This document shows positions 19,650 to 29,606 of a stretch of 64,000 nt of DNA, piece after piece. Every line of letters starts with the position of its first letter. The stretch's first letter is position 1. The notes beneath the pieces were generated by a model that worked only from the letters and a program-made list of their open reading frames with translations, made no database searches and was not told the origin of the DNA. Where the stretch lies: contig NZ_JAKQZA010000002.1 of assembly GCF_023008165.1 (NCBI RefSeq), forward strand, positions 124,001-188,000. Reading direction: 5' to 3'. The stretch comes from Kordiimonas laminariae (GTDB lineage Bacteria; Pseudomonadota; Alphaproteobacteria; Sphingomonadales; Kordiimonadaceae). A program made the translations under genes and the position numbers.

Positions 19650-20300
19650 TTATTTTATCAGCGCCGATAAAAATACACTCCCAAGCGTAATCAAGGCAAA
19701 CAAGCCGATAACAGCGGCAGAGACGTGATTGATAACTTCCAGAAGCTTGTCATTTATTTTTTCCCGGAATTTACGGGCTAAAATAACAAGTGTCGCCCAC
19801 CATATTGCAGCTCCGGAAAATACTCCCACAGTTAACATAATAGCGTTCATGTTAAGCCACCAATGCGCCCCAGTTCCAAGACTACCAAGCCCGGCAAGAG
19901 TATAAAGCCCAACGAAACCAAGGAAAACACCCGGGTTTGTAAGTGTCAAAACAAGTGAACCAAACATACCTCGCTTAACCCCACCTTGCTTTGGTGTTCG
20001 GTCAATATGAGGATGGGAATTCCAGATGCGGTAAGCGAATATCAACATAATAATGCCACCCACAATCTTGAGCGGCATTTCATATTCTTCGATCATATCG
20101 AAAATTGCATTGAGCCCAAAAGCAGCGAGAGCGGCATAAAATGCATCACCAAAAGCACCACCAAGCCCAATCAGAAAACCATCTGCCGCTTTTCCAAAAA
20201 GCGCCCGGCGCAGCACAATAATATTAATAGGACCAACAGGCGCAGAAAGTGCAATACCGAACCCAATTCCCCACAATAGATATCCGATAGGCTCCATCAT
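19650..20300 (-). CDS. LysE/RhtB-family amino-acid exporter
   Basis: 216 aa with about six hydrophobic segments. The N-terminus (GIALSAPVGPINIIVLRRAL) matches the family signature, with the conserved SPGP-like motif appearing as APVGPINI. These inner-membrane proteins export amino acids or related small molecules; the substrate here is unknown. It lies 132 nt downstream of pyrC and 188 nt upstream of pal, and probably forms its own unit. Confidence 0.85.
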   Translation of the reverse strand: MMEPIGYLLWGIGFGIALSAPVGPINIIVLRRALFGKAADGFLIGLGGAFGDAFYAALAAFGLNAIFDMIEEYEMPLKIVGGIIMLIFAYRIWNSHPHIDRTPKQGGVKRGMFGSLVLTLTNPGVFLGFVGLYTLAGLGSLGTGAHWWLNMNAIMLTVGVFSGAAIWWATLVILARKFREKINDKLLEVINHVSAAVIGLFALITLGSVFLSALIK

Positions 20301-20432
20301 AAATGCTTACGCGCTTTCAATTCTTTCCTGGAAACGAATCGATTGCTTCCCTGCAACATCAACTAACCCATTTTCAAACGGCACTTTTACCATCAACAAT
20401 AGGGCTAACCGATGCTGATAACACAAATAATA

Positions 20433-21536
20433 TTATTCGTAACTGCCATCAACAAAACCAGCAAACCGCCACGCCAAAGTTTCACCAGCGTGGAAAGGAA
20501 TAATCTCCGTACCATCAGCTTCTATAGCTGTAACCGCAATATTATCCGATCTTTCAAGAACAATTTTACGTTCATTCACTGGAAGCCCATAAAATTTCGG
20601 ACCATTCAAAGAAGAAAAAGCTTCCAATTTATCTAAAGCGCCCTCTTCTTCAAAAGTTTTTGCATAACTTTCCATGGCATAAGGTGCGTTAAATACACCA
20701 GCACAACCGCATGAAGTTTCCTTACTTGCCACCACATGCGGCGCAGAATCTGTACCAAGGAAAAACTTAGCAGAACCGGATGTAGCTGCACGCCTAAGTG
20801 CCAGTCTATGCTTTTCCCTCTTTATAATTGGAAGGCAATAAAAATGAGGTTTTATACCACCGACCAACATTGCATTGCGGTTATATTCAAGGTGCTGCGG
20901 TGTAATGGTTGCGGCAACATTCACACCCGCGCTTTCAACAAATTCAGCCGCTTCTTGAGTTGTAATATGCTCAAATACGACCTTAAGCGCCGGAAAATCT
21001 GCAATCACATGCACCATTGTACGCTCAATGAACACTGCTTCGCGGTCAAACACATCAATGTCGTGATCAGTTACCTCGCCGTGAACTAATAACGGCATAC
21101 CAATGCGCTGCATCACTTCAAGTACAGGGTATATGTTTTTAATATCCGTAACACCGTGTGCCGAATTTGTTGTGGCGTTGGCTGGGTATAATTTACAAGC
21201 CGTAAAAACACCCTTTGCAAAACCATTTTCCACTTCAGCGGCTTTAATAGAATCTGTTAAATAACATGTCATCAAAGGTGTGAAATCCACGCCTTCTGGT
21301 GTTGCAGCGATAATCCGGTTTCGGTAATCTTCTGCTGCGCTTACTGTACTTACCGGAGGTGATAAGTTTGGCATAACAATCGCCCGGGCAAATTGCCGTG
21401 CCGTATATGGCACTACAGCCTGCAGCATTGCATCATCACGCAAGTGCACATGCCAATCATCCGGCTGGCGCATCACCAACCGGTCCAGAGAATTACTATT
21501 ATTAGTTTGGGCGGTACCAGGCTGTGACAAATTCAT
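20433..21536 (-). CDS. pyrC: Dihydroorotase (PyrC type)
   Basis: 367 aa. It cyclises N-carbamoyl-aspartate to dihydroorotate in pyrimidine synthesis. [16 protein letters not shown] supplies two metal-binding His, [15 protein letters not shown] contains the carboxylated lysine, and GTDSAPH holds the catalytic Asp. The short E. coli PyrC-like form, not the long type I form, fits the length. About 20 residues precede the usual PyrC start and may be a real extension or an overlong start. The 196 nt upstream to ygfZ is divergent and holds both promoters. Confidence 0.95.
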   Translation of the reverse strand: MNLSQPGTAQTNNSNSLDRLVMRQPDDWHVHLRDDAMLQAVVPYTARQFARAIVMPNLSPPVSTVSAAEDYRNRIIAATPEGVDFTPLMTCYLTDSIKAAEVENGFAKGVFTACKLYPANATTNSAHGVTDIKNIYPVLEVMQRIGMPLLVHGEVTDHDIDVFDREAVFIERTMVHVIADFPALKVVFEHITTQEAAEFVESAGVNVAATITPQHLEYNRNAMLVGGIKPHFYCLPIIKREKHRLALRRAATSGSAKFFLGTDSAPHVVASKETSCGCAGVFNAPYAMESYAKTFEEEGALDKLEAFSSLNGPKFYGLPVNERKIVLERSDNIAVTAIEADGTEIIPFHAGETLAWRFAGFVDGSYE

Positions 21537-21732
21537 GATTATAACTTCGCTAAAATAACAGAATGCTCATGAAGATTGTTGTAACCAGATTGCCCTTCAT
21601 TTACAACTTGAAACCTATAGTTAAATAGCCATTTATCATGCAAACAATAAGAAGCTGTACAGGCTTAACCAACCCTAGTCTCATTTATGAATAATATACA
21701 TTCAGATACCGCCTAAACAGGAAGCACCAACC

Positions 21733-22521
21733 ATGACTACAGAAATACTTGAGCTTAAGAACCGTGCTGTTATTCGCATTTCAGGTCCTGACGCGAAAGA
21801 GTTTTTAAATGGGTTGGTGACGAACGATGTAGCTCAAGTAAGCGATACACAGGCAGTTTATGCAGCGCTTTTAACGCCGCAAGGCAAGTTTTTTTACGAT
21901 ATGCTCATTACACAAGACAGCGAAGGGCTTTTGCTTGATATTGAAGCCAAAACCAAAGCTGATCTGTTACGCCGTTTAATGATGTACAAGCTTAGGGCGC
22001 AAGTGGAAATAACAGAAACAGACCTGAAGGTATGGGCTCTATTCGGCGGTGAAGCTGATAAGGGTACTTCTTTTCAAGATCCACGACATAAAGCCTTACA
22101 TAAGCGCGTTCTGGCAAACACAAACCCTGCGGCAGACGCAAATGATCTACCGTATTTAAAATATGAAGAACGTCGTATCCGCCACGGTATCCCTGATGGC
22201 AGCCGTGACATCCTCACAGAGAAATACTTTTGGCTCGAAACAAATGCTGAAGCGCTGAACGGTGTATCTTTCAGCAAAGGCTGTTATGTGGGGCAGGAAC
22301 TGACCGCGCGGATGAAGCACCGTACAACACTGAAGAAAATGATTGTCCCTGTGGAATTGACAAGTGGCACGTTTGAAACAGGCGATGCAATTACAACAGC
22401 TGATGGCAGTAAAGCTGGTGAGATCAGAACGCATTCTGGTGATTATGCTCTCGCCTACCTGAAACTTGAGCACCGGGAAGCAGAGTTAAAAACTGAAGGA
22501 GCTACTTTCAAAGCTCTCTAA
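21733..22521 (+). CDS. ygfZ: Folate-binding protein YgfZ (Fe-S cluster assembly factor)
   Basis: 262 aa, GcvT-like fold. YgfZ assists repair or assembly of certain Fe-S enzymes using tetrahydrofolate. The signature K-G-C-Y-x-G-Q-E is intact as KGCYVGQELTARMKHR, with the conserved Cys. The start ATG at 21733 is preceded by AGGAAG. It ends in a 4-nt convergent overlap with the PAS-like gene at 22518. Confidence 0.93.
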   Translation: MTTEILELKNRAVIRISGPDAKEFLNGLVTNDVAQVSDTQAVYAALLTPQGKFFYDMLITQDSEGLLLDIEAKTKADLLRRLMMYKLRAQVEITETDLKVWALFGGEADKGTSFQDPRHKALHKRVLANTNPAADANDLPYLKYEERRIRHGIPDGSRDILTEKYFWLETNAEALNGVSFSKGCYVGQELTARMKHRTTLKKMIVPVELTSGTFETGDAITTADGSKAGEIRTHSGDYALAYLKLEHREAELKTEGATFKAL

Positions 22522-22976
22522 ATTGGGGCAATGACAACAATTATCTTGTTGAGCAGGCCATCATCATCCTGAAAGCCAAAAACACCGCGATACACTTCCT
22601 TAAACTGCTTATCGGCAATTGGGAGTGTATTTTGCGAAAAGAGTGGCCCTTCCCCTCTTTCAATAATACGGAATTCTTCAAGGCGCTGTTCGGTAGCTTC
22701 AGGTGGCAGATCATCCCCTAGAAACTTACCTTCATACTTCACACCGAAAAGCATCTCGCACCCGGAGCCACTAATTTCATAAAAAAACCGCCCATCTGGC
22801 TGCTTTTCAAGCATCAAAACCCACGGCAACACCTCAGCAATACTCATAGGTGAGAAATCAGCCCATTTCACAAGCCTACCTGACGCAAGCTTGCTTTCCC
22901 AGAAGGCCCGAAAAAGGCTAACAGGGTGCTCACTTGGAATTTCTTCCGGTGGGATATGTTTAAAATAAGGAACCAT
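22518..22976 (-). CDS. PAS-like sensory domain protein (PAS_5 type), first copy
   Basis: 152 aa. The whole protein looks like the single PAS-like domain found in many alphaproteobacterial proteins of the DUF/PAS_5 group: an N-terminal HPVSLFRAFWESK helix, a PWVLMLEK strand, FFYEISGSGCEMLFG, and a C-terminal YRGVFGFQDDD strand. No output domain is attached. It may bind a small ligand or a partner, but ligand and role are unknown. It is followed upstream by a divergent paralog. Its 3' end overlaps ygfZ by 4 nt. Confidence 0.75.
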   Translation of the reverse strand: MVPYFKHIPPEEIPSEHPVSLFRAFWESKLASGRLVKWADFSPMSIAEVLPWVLMLEKQPDGRFFYEISGSGCEMLFGVKYEGKFLGDDLPPEATEQRLEEFRIIERGEGPLFSQNTLPIADKQFKEVYRGVFGFQDDDGLLNKIIVVIAPI

Positions 22977-23043
22977 GTGCCTCTCAATATACGTTAGCAG
23001 GCAGTCTTAATTGAGAAAAGTTGACAGAGTTTTAAATGCGGCT

Positions 23044-23532
23044 TTACGCCACACGTATATCTTGAGGGGCGACTACCGCTACAATGCGGGAAACGGGATT
23101 ATCTTCACCAGAAAAACCAAAAAGACCACGGTAAACAGTTTTATGCGCTTTTTCTGCGTATGGTAGCGATGCCTGGCTCAACTTAGGCGCACCACCTGCC
23201 TCAACTTCCTGAAATTCACGAGTTACCCGTTCAAAAAAATCGTCTGGGAGTGTATTAGTACCCAATAACTCACCCTGCAAATCAAGTCCAAAAAGCTGCT
23301 CAACACTCGTACCCGCAAACTTATAGCGATACCGCTGGCCGAATTCTTTCTCAAACACCATCATCCACGGAACAATTCCGGGGTGGTTGTTTGCCTTAAA
23401 AGTCGTCCATAAGGGAAAACCCTCGTCAGCTTTCAAACCAGTCCACAACTGGTGAAATTTGCCGACAGGATGAGACGCGGGGATTTGGTCTATTGTTAGA
23501 TACTCTATCCTGGTCAAGGTCTTTACGCCCAT
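23044..23532 (-). CDS. PAS-like sensory domain protein (PAS_5 type), second copy
   Basis: 162 aa from the ATG at 23532. The frame extends to 23610, but that extension would start inside the ppdK terminator, so I used the internal ATG; no strong ribosome site is visible. It aligns by eye with the neighbour at 22518: HPVGKFHQLWTGL, PWMMVFEKE, RYKFAGTSVEQLFG and YRGLFGFSGED match its blocks in order. The two probably arose by tandem duplication. Confidence 0.72.
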   Translation of the reverse strand: MGVKTLTRIEYLTIDQIPASHPVGKFHQLWTGLKADEGFPLWTTFKANNHPGIVPWMMVFEKEFGQRYRYKFAGTSVEQLFGLDLQGELLGTNTLPDDFFERVTREFQEVEAGGAPKLSQASLPYAEKAHKTVYRGLFGFSGEDNPVSRIVAVVAPQDIRVA

Positions 23533-23577
23533 GTTTATTGTTGGCGCGTACCATAAGGATATATGACCATTTTTGTA

Positions 23578-23608
23578 AACAAAAAGCCCCACCGAAGTGA
23601 GGCTTTTC
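23578..23608 (-). terminator. Intrinsic terminator after ppdK
   Basis: AAAAGCC (23582-23588) and GGCTTTT (23601-23607) plus three inner pairs form a stem with a CGAA/TTCG tetraloop, followed on the minus strand by a T run (to about 23578). It lies 19 nt past the ppdK stop. Confidence 0.85.
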
Positions 23609-23626
23609 AATCATTGCGATAAGGTT

Positions 23627-26287
23627 TTAACCTTTAAGAGCAGCTTGCGCTGCAGCAAGGCGCGCAATCGGCACCCGGAACGGTGAGCAGGATACATAAT
23701 CAAGCCCTACACCGTGGCAGAATTCCACTGATGCAGGATCGCCGCCATGCTCACCACAAATACCAAGCTTGAGATTTTCTTTGGTTGAACGCCCACGCTC
23801 AGCACCAAGTTTCACAAGTTCGCCAACACCGTCCTGATCGATAGACACAAACGGGTCCTGTGCGAAGATATCTTTCTTCACATATTCATCAAGGAAACGG
23901 CCTGCATCATCACGGCTGATACCAATAGCTGTCTGCGTAAGGTCATTTGTACCGAAGGAGAAGAAATCAGCAGAGCTTGCAATCTTCGCCGCCTGAAGTG
24001 CCGCGCGCGGCAGCTCAATCATTGTACCAACGAGATAATCAACTGATTTACCTTTTTCAGCGAACACTTCACCAGCCACTGCCTCAACACGCTCACGCAG
24101 CATTGCCAGTTCTTTCTCCGTCGCCACAAGCGGGATCATAATCTCTGGCACAACAGTTTCACCTGTATCGCCTTCAACTTCGATCGCAGCTTCGAAAATA
24201 GCCCGTGCCTGCATCTCGTAAATCTCAGGATATGTGATACCAAGACGACAACCACGGTGGCCCAGCATTGGGTTAAACTCATGCAGGTCAGACGCACGAC
24301 GCTTAAGCACAGCTGCATCCACCCCCATTGCGTCAGCCACATCCGCAAACTCGTTTTCTTCACGCGGCATGAATTCGTGCAGTGGCGGATCAAGCAAGCG
24401 AATTGTTACTGGCAGACCGTGCATAATCTTAAAGATTTCAACGAAATCACCACGCTGCATCGGCAGCAGCTTCGCGAGCGCTTCCTTACGGCCGCGCAGG
24501 TCTTCCGCAAGGATCATCTGGCGAACGGCAACAATACGCTCCCCTTCAAAGAACATATGTTCCGTGCGGCAAAGGCCAATGCCTTCTGCACCAAACTCAC
24601 GCGCCGTGGAGGTATCATTTGGTGTATCAGCGTTTGTACGAACCTTAAGCGTACGGTGTGCATCTGCCCACGTCATCAGTTTTGCAAAATCACCAGAAAG
24701 TTCAGGCTGAAGAGTTTTCACTTCACCCACCATCACTTCACCAGAACCACCATCAATCGTGATAATATCGCCAGCTTTAATCTCACGGCCCATGCAGGTC
24801 ATCACACCGGCTTTGCCATCAATACGGAGCTGACCAGCACCAGATACACAAGCCCGGCCCATACCCCGCGCAACCACAGCTGCGTGGCTTGTCATGCCGC
24901 CCCGTGCAGTAAGGATACCACGCGCTGCATGCATACCGTGGATATCTTCCGGTGATGTTTCAACCCGGCAAAGGATCACATCCTCACCGTTCTTGGCCAT
25001 TGCCTCTGCTTCATCACTATCGAACACCACTTTACCAGATGCTGCACCCGGGGATGCAGGCAGGCCACGTGTGTAAATATCGCGCGGTGCATCTGGGTCA
25101 AGCGTTGGGTGTAGAAGCTGATCAAGAGATGCTGGCTCAACCCGCATCACCGCTGTTTTTTCGTCAATCAGGCCTTCTTCAACCATTTCGACAGCAATCT
25201 TCAGCGCAGCCTTCGCTGTGCGCTTACCACTGCGAGTTTGAAGCATCCAAAGTTTGCCGCGCTGCACTGTGAACTCAATGTCCTGCATATCGCGGTAATG
25301 CTTCTCAAGTTTTTCGAACACATCAGCAAGCTGACCGTATACCTCTGGCATACTCTCTTCCATGGAAGGCTTGTCATTACCTGCATCGACACGTGCTTTT
25401 TTCGTAAGGTTCTGCGGTGTACGGATACCCGCCACAACATCTTCGCCCTGCGCGTTAATCAGATACTCACCGTAATATTCGTTTGTGCCGTCTGATGGAT
25501 CACGGGTGAAGGCAACACCTGTTGCAGATGTTTCGCCCATATTACCAAACACCATCGCCTGCACGTTTACGGCTGTACCCCATTCTTCAGGGATATTATT
25601 GAGCTTGCGGTAAACCTTCGCACGTTCAATGCGCCAGCTACCGAATACTGCATTAATAGCGCCCCAAAGCTGCTCTTTCACATCCTGTGGGAATGGTTTG
25701 CCAAGCTCTTCTTCTGTTTTTGCCTTAAACGCAGCCGCCAGTTCTTTCCAGTCGTCTGCATCTAGATCCGTATCCAGATCAACGCCTTTTTCTTCCTTGT
25801 GGATATCAATCAATTCTTCAAAGTGATAGTGATCAACACCAAGAACTACATCAGAATACATCTGGATAAAGCGGCGGTAGCTGTCCCATGCGAAACGTGG
25901 GTTTTCACTGTTGGCAGCCAAGCCTTGCACTGTTTCGTCATTCAGGCCGAGGTTAAGAACCGTATCCATCATACCCGGCATGGAAACCCGTGCGCCAGAA
26001 CGAACAGAAACAAGAAGCGGATTTGAAGCATCGCCAAATTTGGCGCCTACGCTAGCTTCAATTTGTGCAATCGCGGCATCTAGCTCACCTTCAAGCTCTG
26101 CCGGATAGCTATGACCATTATCATAATAATATGTGCAGACTTCAGTTGTGATGGTAAGGCCAGGAGGAACCGGCAAGCCGAGAGAGGCCATCTCAGCAAG
26201 GTTAGCACCTTTTCCGCCTAGTAGATTTTTCATGTCGGCACGGCCTTCCGCCGCACCATCACCGAAGCTATAAACCCATTTGGTCAT
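23627..26287 (-). CDS. ppdK: Pyruvate, phosphate dikinase
   Basis: 886 aa. It interconverts pyruvate, ATP and phosphate with PEP, AMP and pyrophosphate. An ATP-grasp domain opens the protein (LLGGKGANLAEMASLGLPVP), a central swivelling domain has GGMTSHAAVVARGMGR with the phospho-His, and the C-terminal TIM barrel carries SFGTNDLTQTA and the catalytic GICGEHGGDP. It points to flexible PEP/pyruvate flux. It is transcribed alone, 125 nt downstream of glyS, with its own terminator. Confidence 0.96.
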   Translation of the reverse strand: MTKWVYSFGDGAAEGRADMKNLLGGKGANLAEMASLGLPVPPGLTITTEVCTYYYDNGHSYPAELEGELDAAIAQIEASVGAKFGDASNPLLVSVRSGARVSMPGMMDTVLNLGLNDETVQGLAANSENPRFAWDSYRRFIQMYSDVVLGVDHYHFEELIDIHKEEKGVDLDTDLDADDWKELAAAFKAKTEEELGKPFPQDVKEQLWGAINAVFGSWRIERAKVYRKLNNIPEEWGTAVNVQAMVFGNMGETSATGVAFTRDPSDGTNEYYGEYLINAQGEDVVAGIRTPQNLTKKARVDAGNDKPSMEESMPEVYGQLADVFEKLEKHYRDMQDIEFTVQRGKLWMLQTRSGKRTAKAALKIAVEMVEEGLIDEKTAVMRVEPASLDQLLHPTLDPDAPRDIYTRGLPASPGAASGKVVFDSDEAEAMAKNGEDVILCRVETSPEDIHGMHAARGILTARGGMTSHAAVVARGMGRACVSGAGQLRIDGKAGVMTCMGREIKAGDIITIDGGSGEVMVGEVKTLQPELSGDFAKLMTWADAHRTLKVRTNADTPNDTSTAREFGAEGIGLCRTEHMFFEGERIVAVRQMILAEDLRGRKEALAKLLPMQRGDFVEIFKIMHGLPVTIRLLDPPLHEFMPREENEFADVADAMGVDAAVLKRRASDLHEFNPMLGHRGCRLGITYPEIYEMQARAIFEAAIEVEGDTGETVVPEIMIPLVATEKELAMLRERVEAVAGEVFAEKGKSVDYLVGTMIELPRAALQAAKIASSADFFSFGTNDLTQTAIGISRDDAGRFLDEYVKKDIFAQDPFVSIDQDGVGELVKLGAERGRSTKENLKLGICGEHGGDPASVEFCHGVGLDYVSCSPFRVPIARLAAAQAALKG

Positions 26288-26386
26288 TTAAAGCAGTCCT
26301 TAGTCGCGTATCCCATTATCCCTTTGGAATACGCCTATAGTACTTTAGGGCCTGCTTATTATTGTGTTCAGACCCCGGTTTAAAAC

Positions 26387-26410
26387 ATATCGCAGAGCCT
26401 GAACTCTGCG
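26387..26410 (-). terminator. Probable terminator after glyS
   Basis: CGCAGAG (26391-26397) and CTCTGCG (26404-26410) form a perfect 7-bp stem with a 6-nt loop, 2 nt past the glyS stop; the minus strand then reads ATATGTTTTAA. The T run is interrupted, so strength is moderate. Confidence 0.55.
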
Positions 26411-26412
26411 AC

Positions 26413-28584
26413 CTAGCCTTCAATCAGGCCAAAATCAGCAACAGTATTTACTGCTGCACGAATTTCAGTAAGGAGCGAGAGGCGATTAGCCCGCACATCC
26501 GCATCATCCGCATTAACAATTACCTTATCGAAGAAAGCATCGATCGGCGCTCTAAGTGTAGATAGAGCACTCATGGCTTTTTCAAAGTCTTCAGCTTCCA
26601 GTGCTTCTGAGGCACCCGCTTTCGCACTTACAAGCGCTTCACCCAGCGCTTTCTCTTCGGTCAGTTCAAACTTGGAAGCATCAACGCTCGCATCGAAGGC
26701 CTTGCCCTCTTTCTTCTCTTCCGCTTTCAGGATATTTGCCGCACGCTTATAACCCGCAAGCAGGTTTGTACCGTCATCGGTTGCAAGGAATGTTGAGAGC
26801 GCTACAACACAAGTCAATATTCTCACCATATCGACGTCTTTTTCTCCATCTTCGGATCGAGAAAATACTGAAGATATTAAATCGTGGCGCACACCTTTTT
26901 CTCGCTGCGCAACTTTTAACCGATCTCCAAAAAATCTAAGCAATTGCTGCAAAGCATCAGCTTGATATTCAATATCAGCCTCTAGTCCATCAATCGCAAT
27001 TGACAAATCTTCCAGATTTCTACTTGAAGAAACCTTTACTTCTAGTTGAGCATTCTTACGAATAGTTTCCCTAACTAGAATAAGGGCCTCATAAATTGGC
27101 TTATCAAGAGACACTCTAAGGTTATTCTCAACAATAAGACGGATAGTACCCAATGCGGCTCTTCGAAGTGCAAATGGGTCTTTAGAGCCTGTAGGTTTTT
27201 GATTAATGAAAAAGAAACCAGCTAAAGTATCGAGCTTTTCCGCAAGCGCTACTGCGATTGAAACTGGTGCTGACGGGCATGCGTCAGACGGACCAGCCGG
27301 CGCGTAATGATCGCGAATAGCATCTGCCACCGCATCCGTTTCGCCTTGCTTCTGCGCATAATAGCGGCCCATAGCCCCCTGCACTTCAGGAAACTCATAA
27401 ACCATGTTTGAAACAAGGTCTGCTTTCGCAAGCTCTGCCGCGCGTTCTGCTTCATCCGCGTCACAGCCCGGAATAAATTCAGCCAAATGGCGCGCGAGCT
27501 TCTTCATGCGCTCAACACGGTCTGAAACCATACCAAGGTCTTTATGGAATACGATCTCTTTAAGGGCTGGCAGGTTATCATCCAGCTTGCGCTTCAAATC
27601 CTGATCCCAGAAGAATTTCGCATCCGCGAGACGCGCACTTACTACACGCTGGTTACCGTTCGTTACCGCAGAGCCGTCATCAGAAGGCTCTAAGTTCGCA
27701 GTGAAGATAAACTTGTTCGCAAGTTTGCCAGTGGCAGGGTCACGGGTCACGAAATATTTCTGATCCTTCCGCATGGTCAGGATCAACACTTCTTCCGGCA
27801 CTTCAAGGAAAGCAGGGTCAAATGCACCAATCATCGGTACAGGCCATTCAACAAGGCCAGCTACTTCAGTGAGCAAACCACGATCTTCAACAAGTTCAAG
27901 CCCGGCGGCCTGCGCAAGCGTTTGCGCTGTATCATAAATCAGTGTCTCGCGGCGTGTGGCATCAAGCACAACTTTATGCTCAAGAAGCTTGGCTTTATAA
28001 TCCGCGAAATCTGTAACCGTGAATTCATCAGGTGCCATAAAGCGGTGACCGCGCGTGGTGTTACCAGCCCGGTAACCTTCAACTTCCAGTTCAACAGTTT
28101 CACCGCCAAGCACACAAAGGATGCTGTGAAGCGGGCGAACCCACTTAAGCGATCCACTGCCCCAGCGCTGAGACTTTGGCCACGGGAAATTACGCACGGC
28201 ATTTTCAACTGCTTCTGCGATTACTTCCGTTGCAGCACGGCCCGGCTTTTCAATTTTCGCGAAGAAGAAAGTGCCTTTCTTTTCCTCGCGCTCTTCAAGT
28301 TGATCACGGGTTACACCAGCACCGCGCATGAAACCTTCAAGCGCTTTCTCTGGCGCATCCACACGTGGGCCGCGGCGTTCTTCGCTGATATCCGGTGTTG
28401 CAGCAGGCAGGTTTGTTACATTAAGCGCAAGACGGCGCGGTGTTGAATAAGCGTCGGCCGCATCAAAGGTCAGGCCCGCTTCTTTAAGCGTGCCTGTTAC
28501 CATTTTTTTCAGATCATCAGCCGCTTTACCCTGCATACGCGCAGGAATTTCTTCTGAAAATAGTTCGATTAGAAGATCAGCCAT
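26413..28584 (-). CDS. glyS: Glycyl-tRNA synthetase beta subunit
   Basis: 723 aa from the ATG at 28584, immediately 2 nt after the glyQ stop; the frame runs to 28617 but that would overlap glyQ. It forms the alpha2beta2 bacterial GlyRS with glyQ. The conserved opening LLIELFSEEIPARM, the HD-like region and FFINQKPTGSKDPFALRRAA are present, and the anticodon-binding C-terminal part is intact. Residues about 449-591 (26811-27240) have a much lower GC content than both flanks, which suggests recombination. The helical region after RLIVENNLRVSLD is also longer than in E. coli GlyS. Confidence 0.95.
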   Translation of the reverse strand: MADLLIELFSEEIPARMQGKAADDLKKMVTGTLKEAGLTFDAADAYSTPRRLALNVTNLPAATPDISEERRGPRVDAPEKALEGFMRGAGVTRDQLEEREEKKGTFFFAKIEKPGRAATEVIAEAVENAVRNFPWPKSQRWGSGSLKWVRPLHSILCVLGGETVELEVEGYRAGNTTRGHRFMAPDEFTVTDFADYKAKLLEHKVVLDATRRETLIYDTAQTLAQAAGLELVEDRGLLTEVAGLVEWPVPMIGAFDPAFLEVPEEVLILTMRKDQKYFVTRDPATGKLANKFIFTANLEPSDDGSAVTNGNQRVVSARLADAKFFWDQDLKRKLDDNLPALKEIVFHKDLGMVSDRVERMKKLARHLAEFIPGCDADEAERAAELAKADLVSNMVYEFPEVQGAMGRYYAQKQGETDAVADAIRDHYAPAGPSDACPSAPVSIAVALAEKLDTLAGFFFINQKPTGSKDPFALRRAALGTIRLIVENNLRVSLDKPIYEALILVRETIRKNAQLEVKVSSSRNLEDLSIAIDGLEADIEYQADALQQLLRFFGDRLKVAQREKGVRHDLISSVFSRSEDGEKDVDMVRILTCVVALSTFLATDDGTNLLAGYKRAANILKAEEKKEGKAFDASVDASKFELTEEKALGEALVSAKAGASEALEAEDFEKAMSALSTLRAPIDAFFDKVIVNADDADVRANRLSLLTEIRAAVNTVADFGLIEG

Positions 28585-28586
28585 GA

Positions 28587-29471
28587 TTATAGCTCCCACC
28601 CGTTTTTCTTGATCCATGCTTCACAGCAGCCCTTCGCGAGATCACGCACGCGGCCGATATAGGCCTGACGTTCCGTTACCGAGATCACCCCGCGGGCATC
28701 AAGAAGGTTGAAAGTATGGCTTGATTTAATGCACTGCTCATAAGCTGGCAGCGGCAATTCTGCTTCAATCAACTTCGCGCATTCATCCTGTGCGCGCTTA
28801 AACTCTTCAAACAGTTTTTCAGTGTTGGCGTGTTCAAAGTTGTAGGCGGATTGCTCACGCTCATTTTCCTGGTACACGTCGCCGTATGTTACGCCAGCGC
28901 CGTTGAAATCAAGATCATAAACATTATCCACGCCCTGCACGAACATGGCCAGACGTTCAAGTCCGTAGGTTAGCTCACCAGAAACCGGCTTACATTCGAA
29001 ACCACCAACTTGCTGGAAATATGTGTATTGGCTTACTTCCATGCCGTCACACCATACTTCCCAGCCGAGGCCCCACGCACCAAGGGTTGGGCTTTCCCAA
29101 TCATCTTCCACAAAACGGATATCATGCAGCTTGGCATCAATCCCGATAGCTTTGAGGCTACCGAGATAAAGCTCCTGCATATTTTCAGGGGACGGCTTAA
29201 GGATTACCTGAAACTGGTAATAATGCTGCAAGCGCATTGGGTTTTCACCGTAGCGACCATCTGTTGGGCGGCGACAAGGCTGCACATAGGCAGCTTTCCA
29301 GCCCTCAGGGCCCAGTGCGCGCAGCGTGGTTGCAGGGTGGAATGTACCCGCGCCCATTTCCAGATCATATGGCTGAAGGATAACACAGCCCTGCTTCGCC
29401 CAATAATCTTGGAGCGTCAGGATCATTTGCTGGAAAGGCATGCCGCCTTTATTCTGGGATTTATCTGTCAT
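28587..29471 (-). CDS. glyQ: Glycyl-tRNA synthetase alpha subunit
   Basis: 294 aa, usual length. It is the catalytic class II subunit that makes glycyl-adenylate and charges tRNA-Gly, working with the beta subunit downstream. [16 protein letters not shown] and [18 protein letters not shown] open the protein and [17 protein letters not shown] carries motif 2. It is transcribed from a good sigma-70-type promoter at 29519-29547. Confidence 0.97.
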   Translation of the reverse strand: MTDKSQNKGGMPFQQMILTLQDYWAKQGCVILQPYDLEMGAGTFHPATTLRALGPEGWKAAYVQPCRRPTDGRYGENPMRLQHYYQFQVILKPSPENMQELYLGSLKAIGIDAKLHDIRFVEDDWESPTLGAWGLGWEVWCDGMEVSQYTYFQQVGGFECKPVSGELTYGLERLAMFVQGVDNVYDLDFNGAGVTYGDVYQENEREQSAYNFEHANTEKLFEEFKRAQDECAKLIEAELPLPAYEQCIKSSHTFNLLDARGVISVTERQAYIGRVRDLAKGCCEAWIKKNGWEL

Positions 29472-29518
29472 TTTGGTCGCTTTAAAAAACCGAATCTTTA
29501 CGTAAAATATTGCGGTGC

Positions 29519-29547
29519 AAACTAGCCGCAGGCTAAGGGGTGGTCAA
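29519..29547 (-). promoter_or_regulatory. Sigma-70-type promoter for glyQS
   Basis: On the minus strand TTGACC (29542-29547) and TAGTTT (29519-29524) are 17 nt apart. The start would be near 29512, about 40 nt before the glyQ ATG. An 8-bp perfect inverted repeat (29553-29560 and 29567-29574) lies directly upstream of the -35. Confidence 0.65.
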
Positions 29548-29606
29548 GGTTGGAAACCAAGGTTTTTTGGTTTCATTTGTTACCGCCTGATCTCACCTCC
29601 GAACAA

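Noticed and set aside
20411-20432. AT-rich palindrome AATAATATTATT after pyrC
   Set aside because: No GC stem or T run; composition effect rather than a terminator.
23533-23610. N-terminal extension of the second PAS-like protein to 23610
   Set aside because: It would begin inside the ppdK terminator hairpin.
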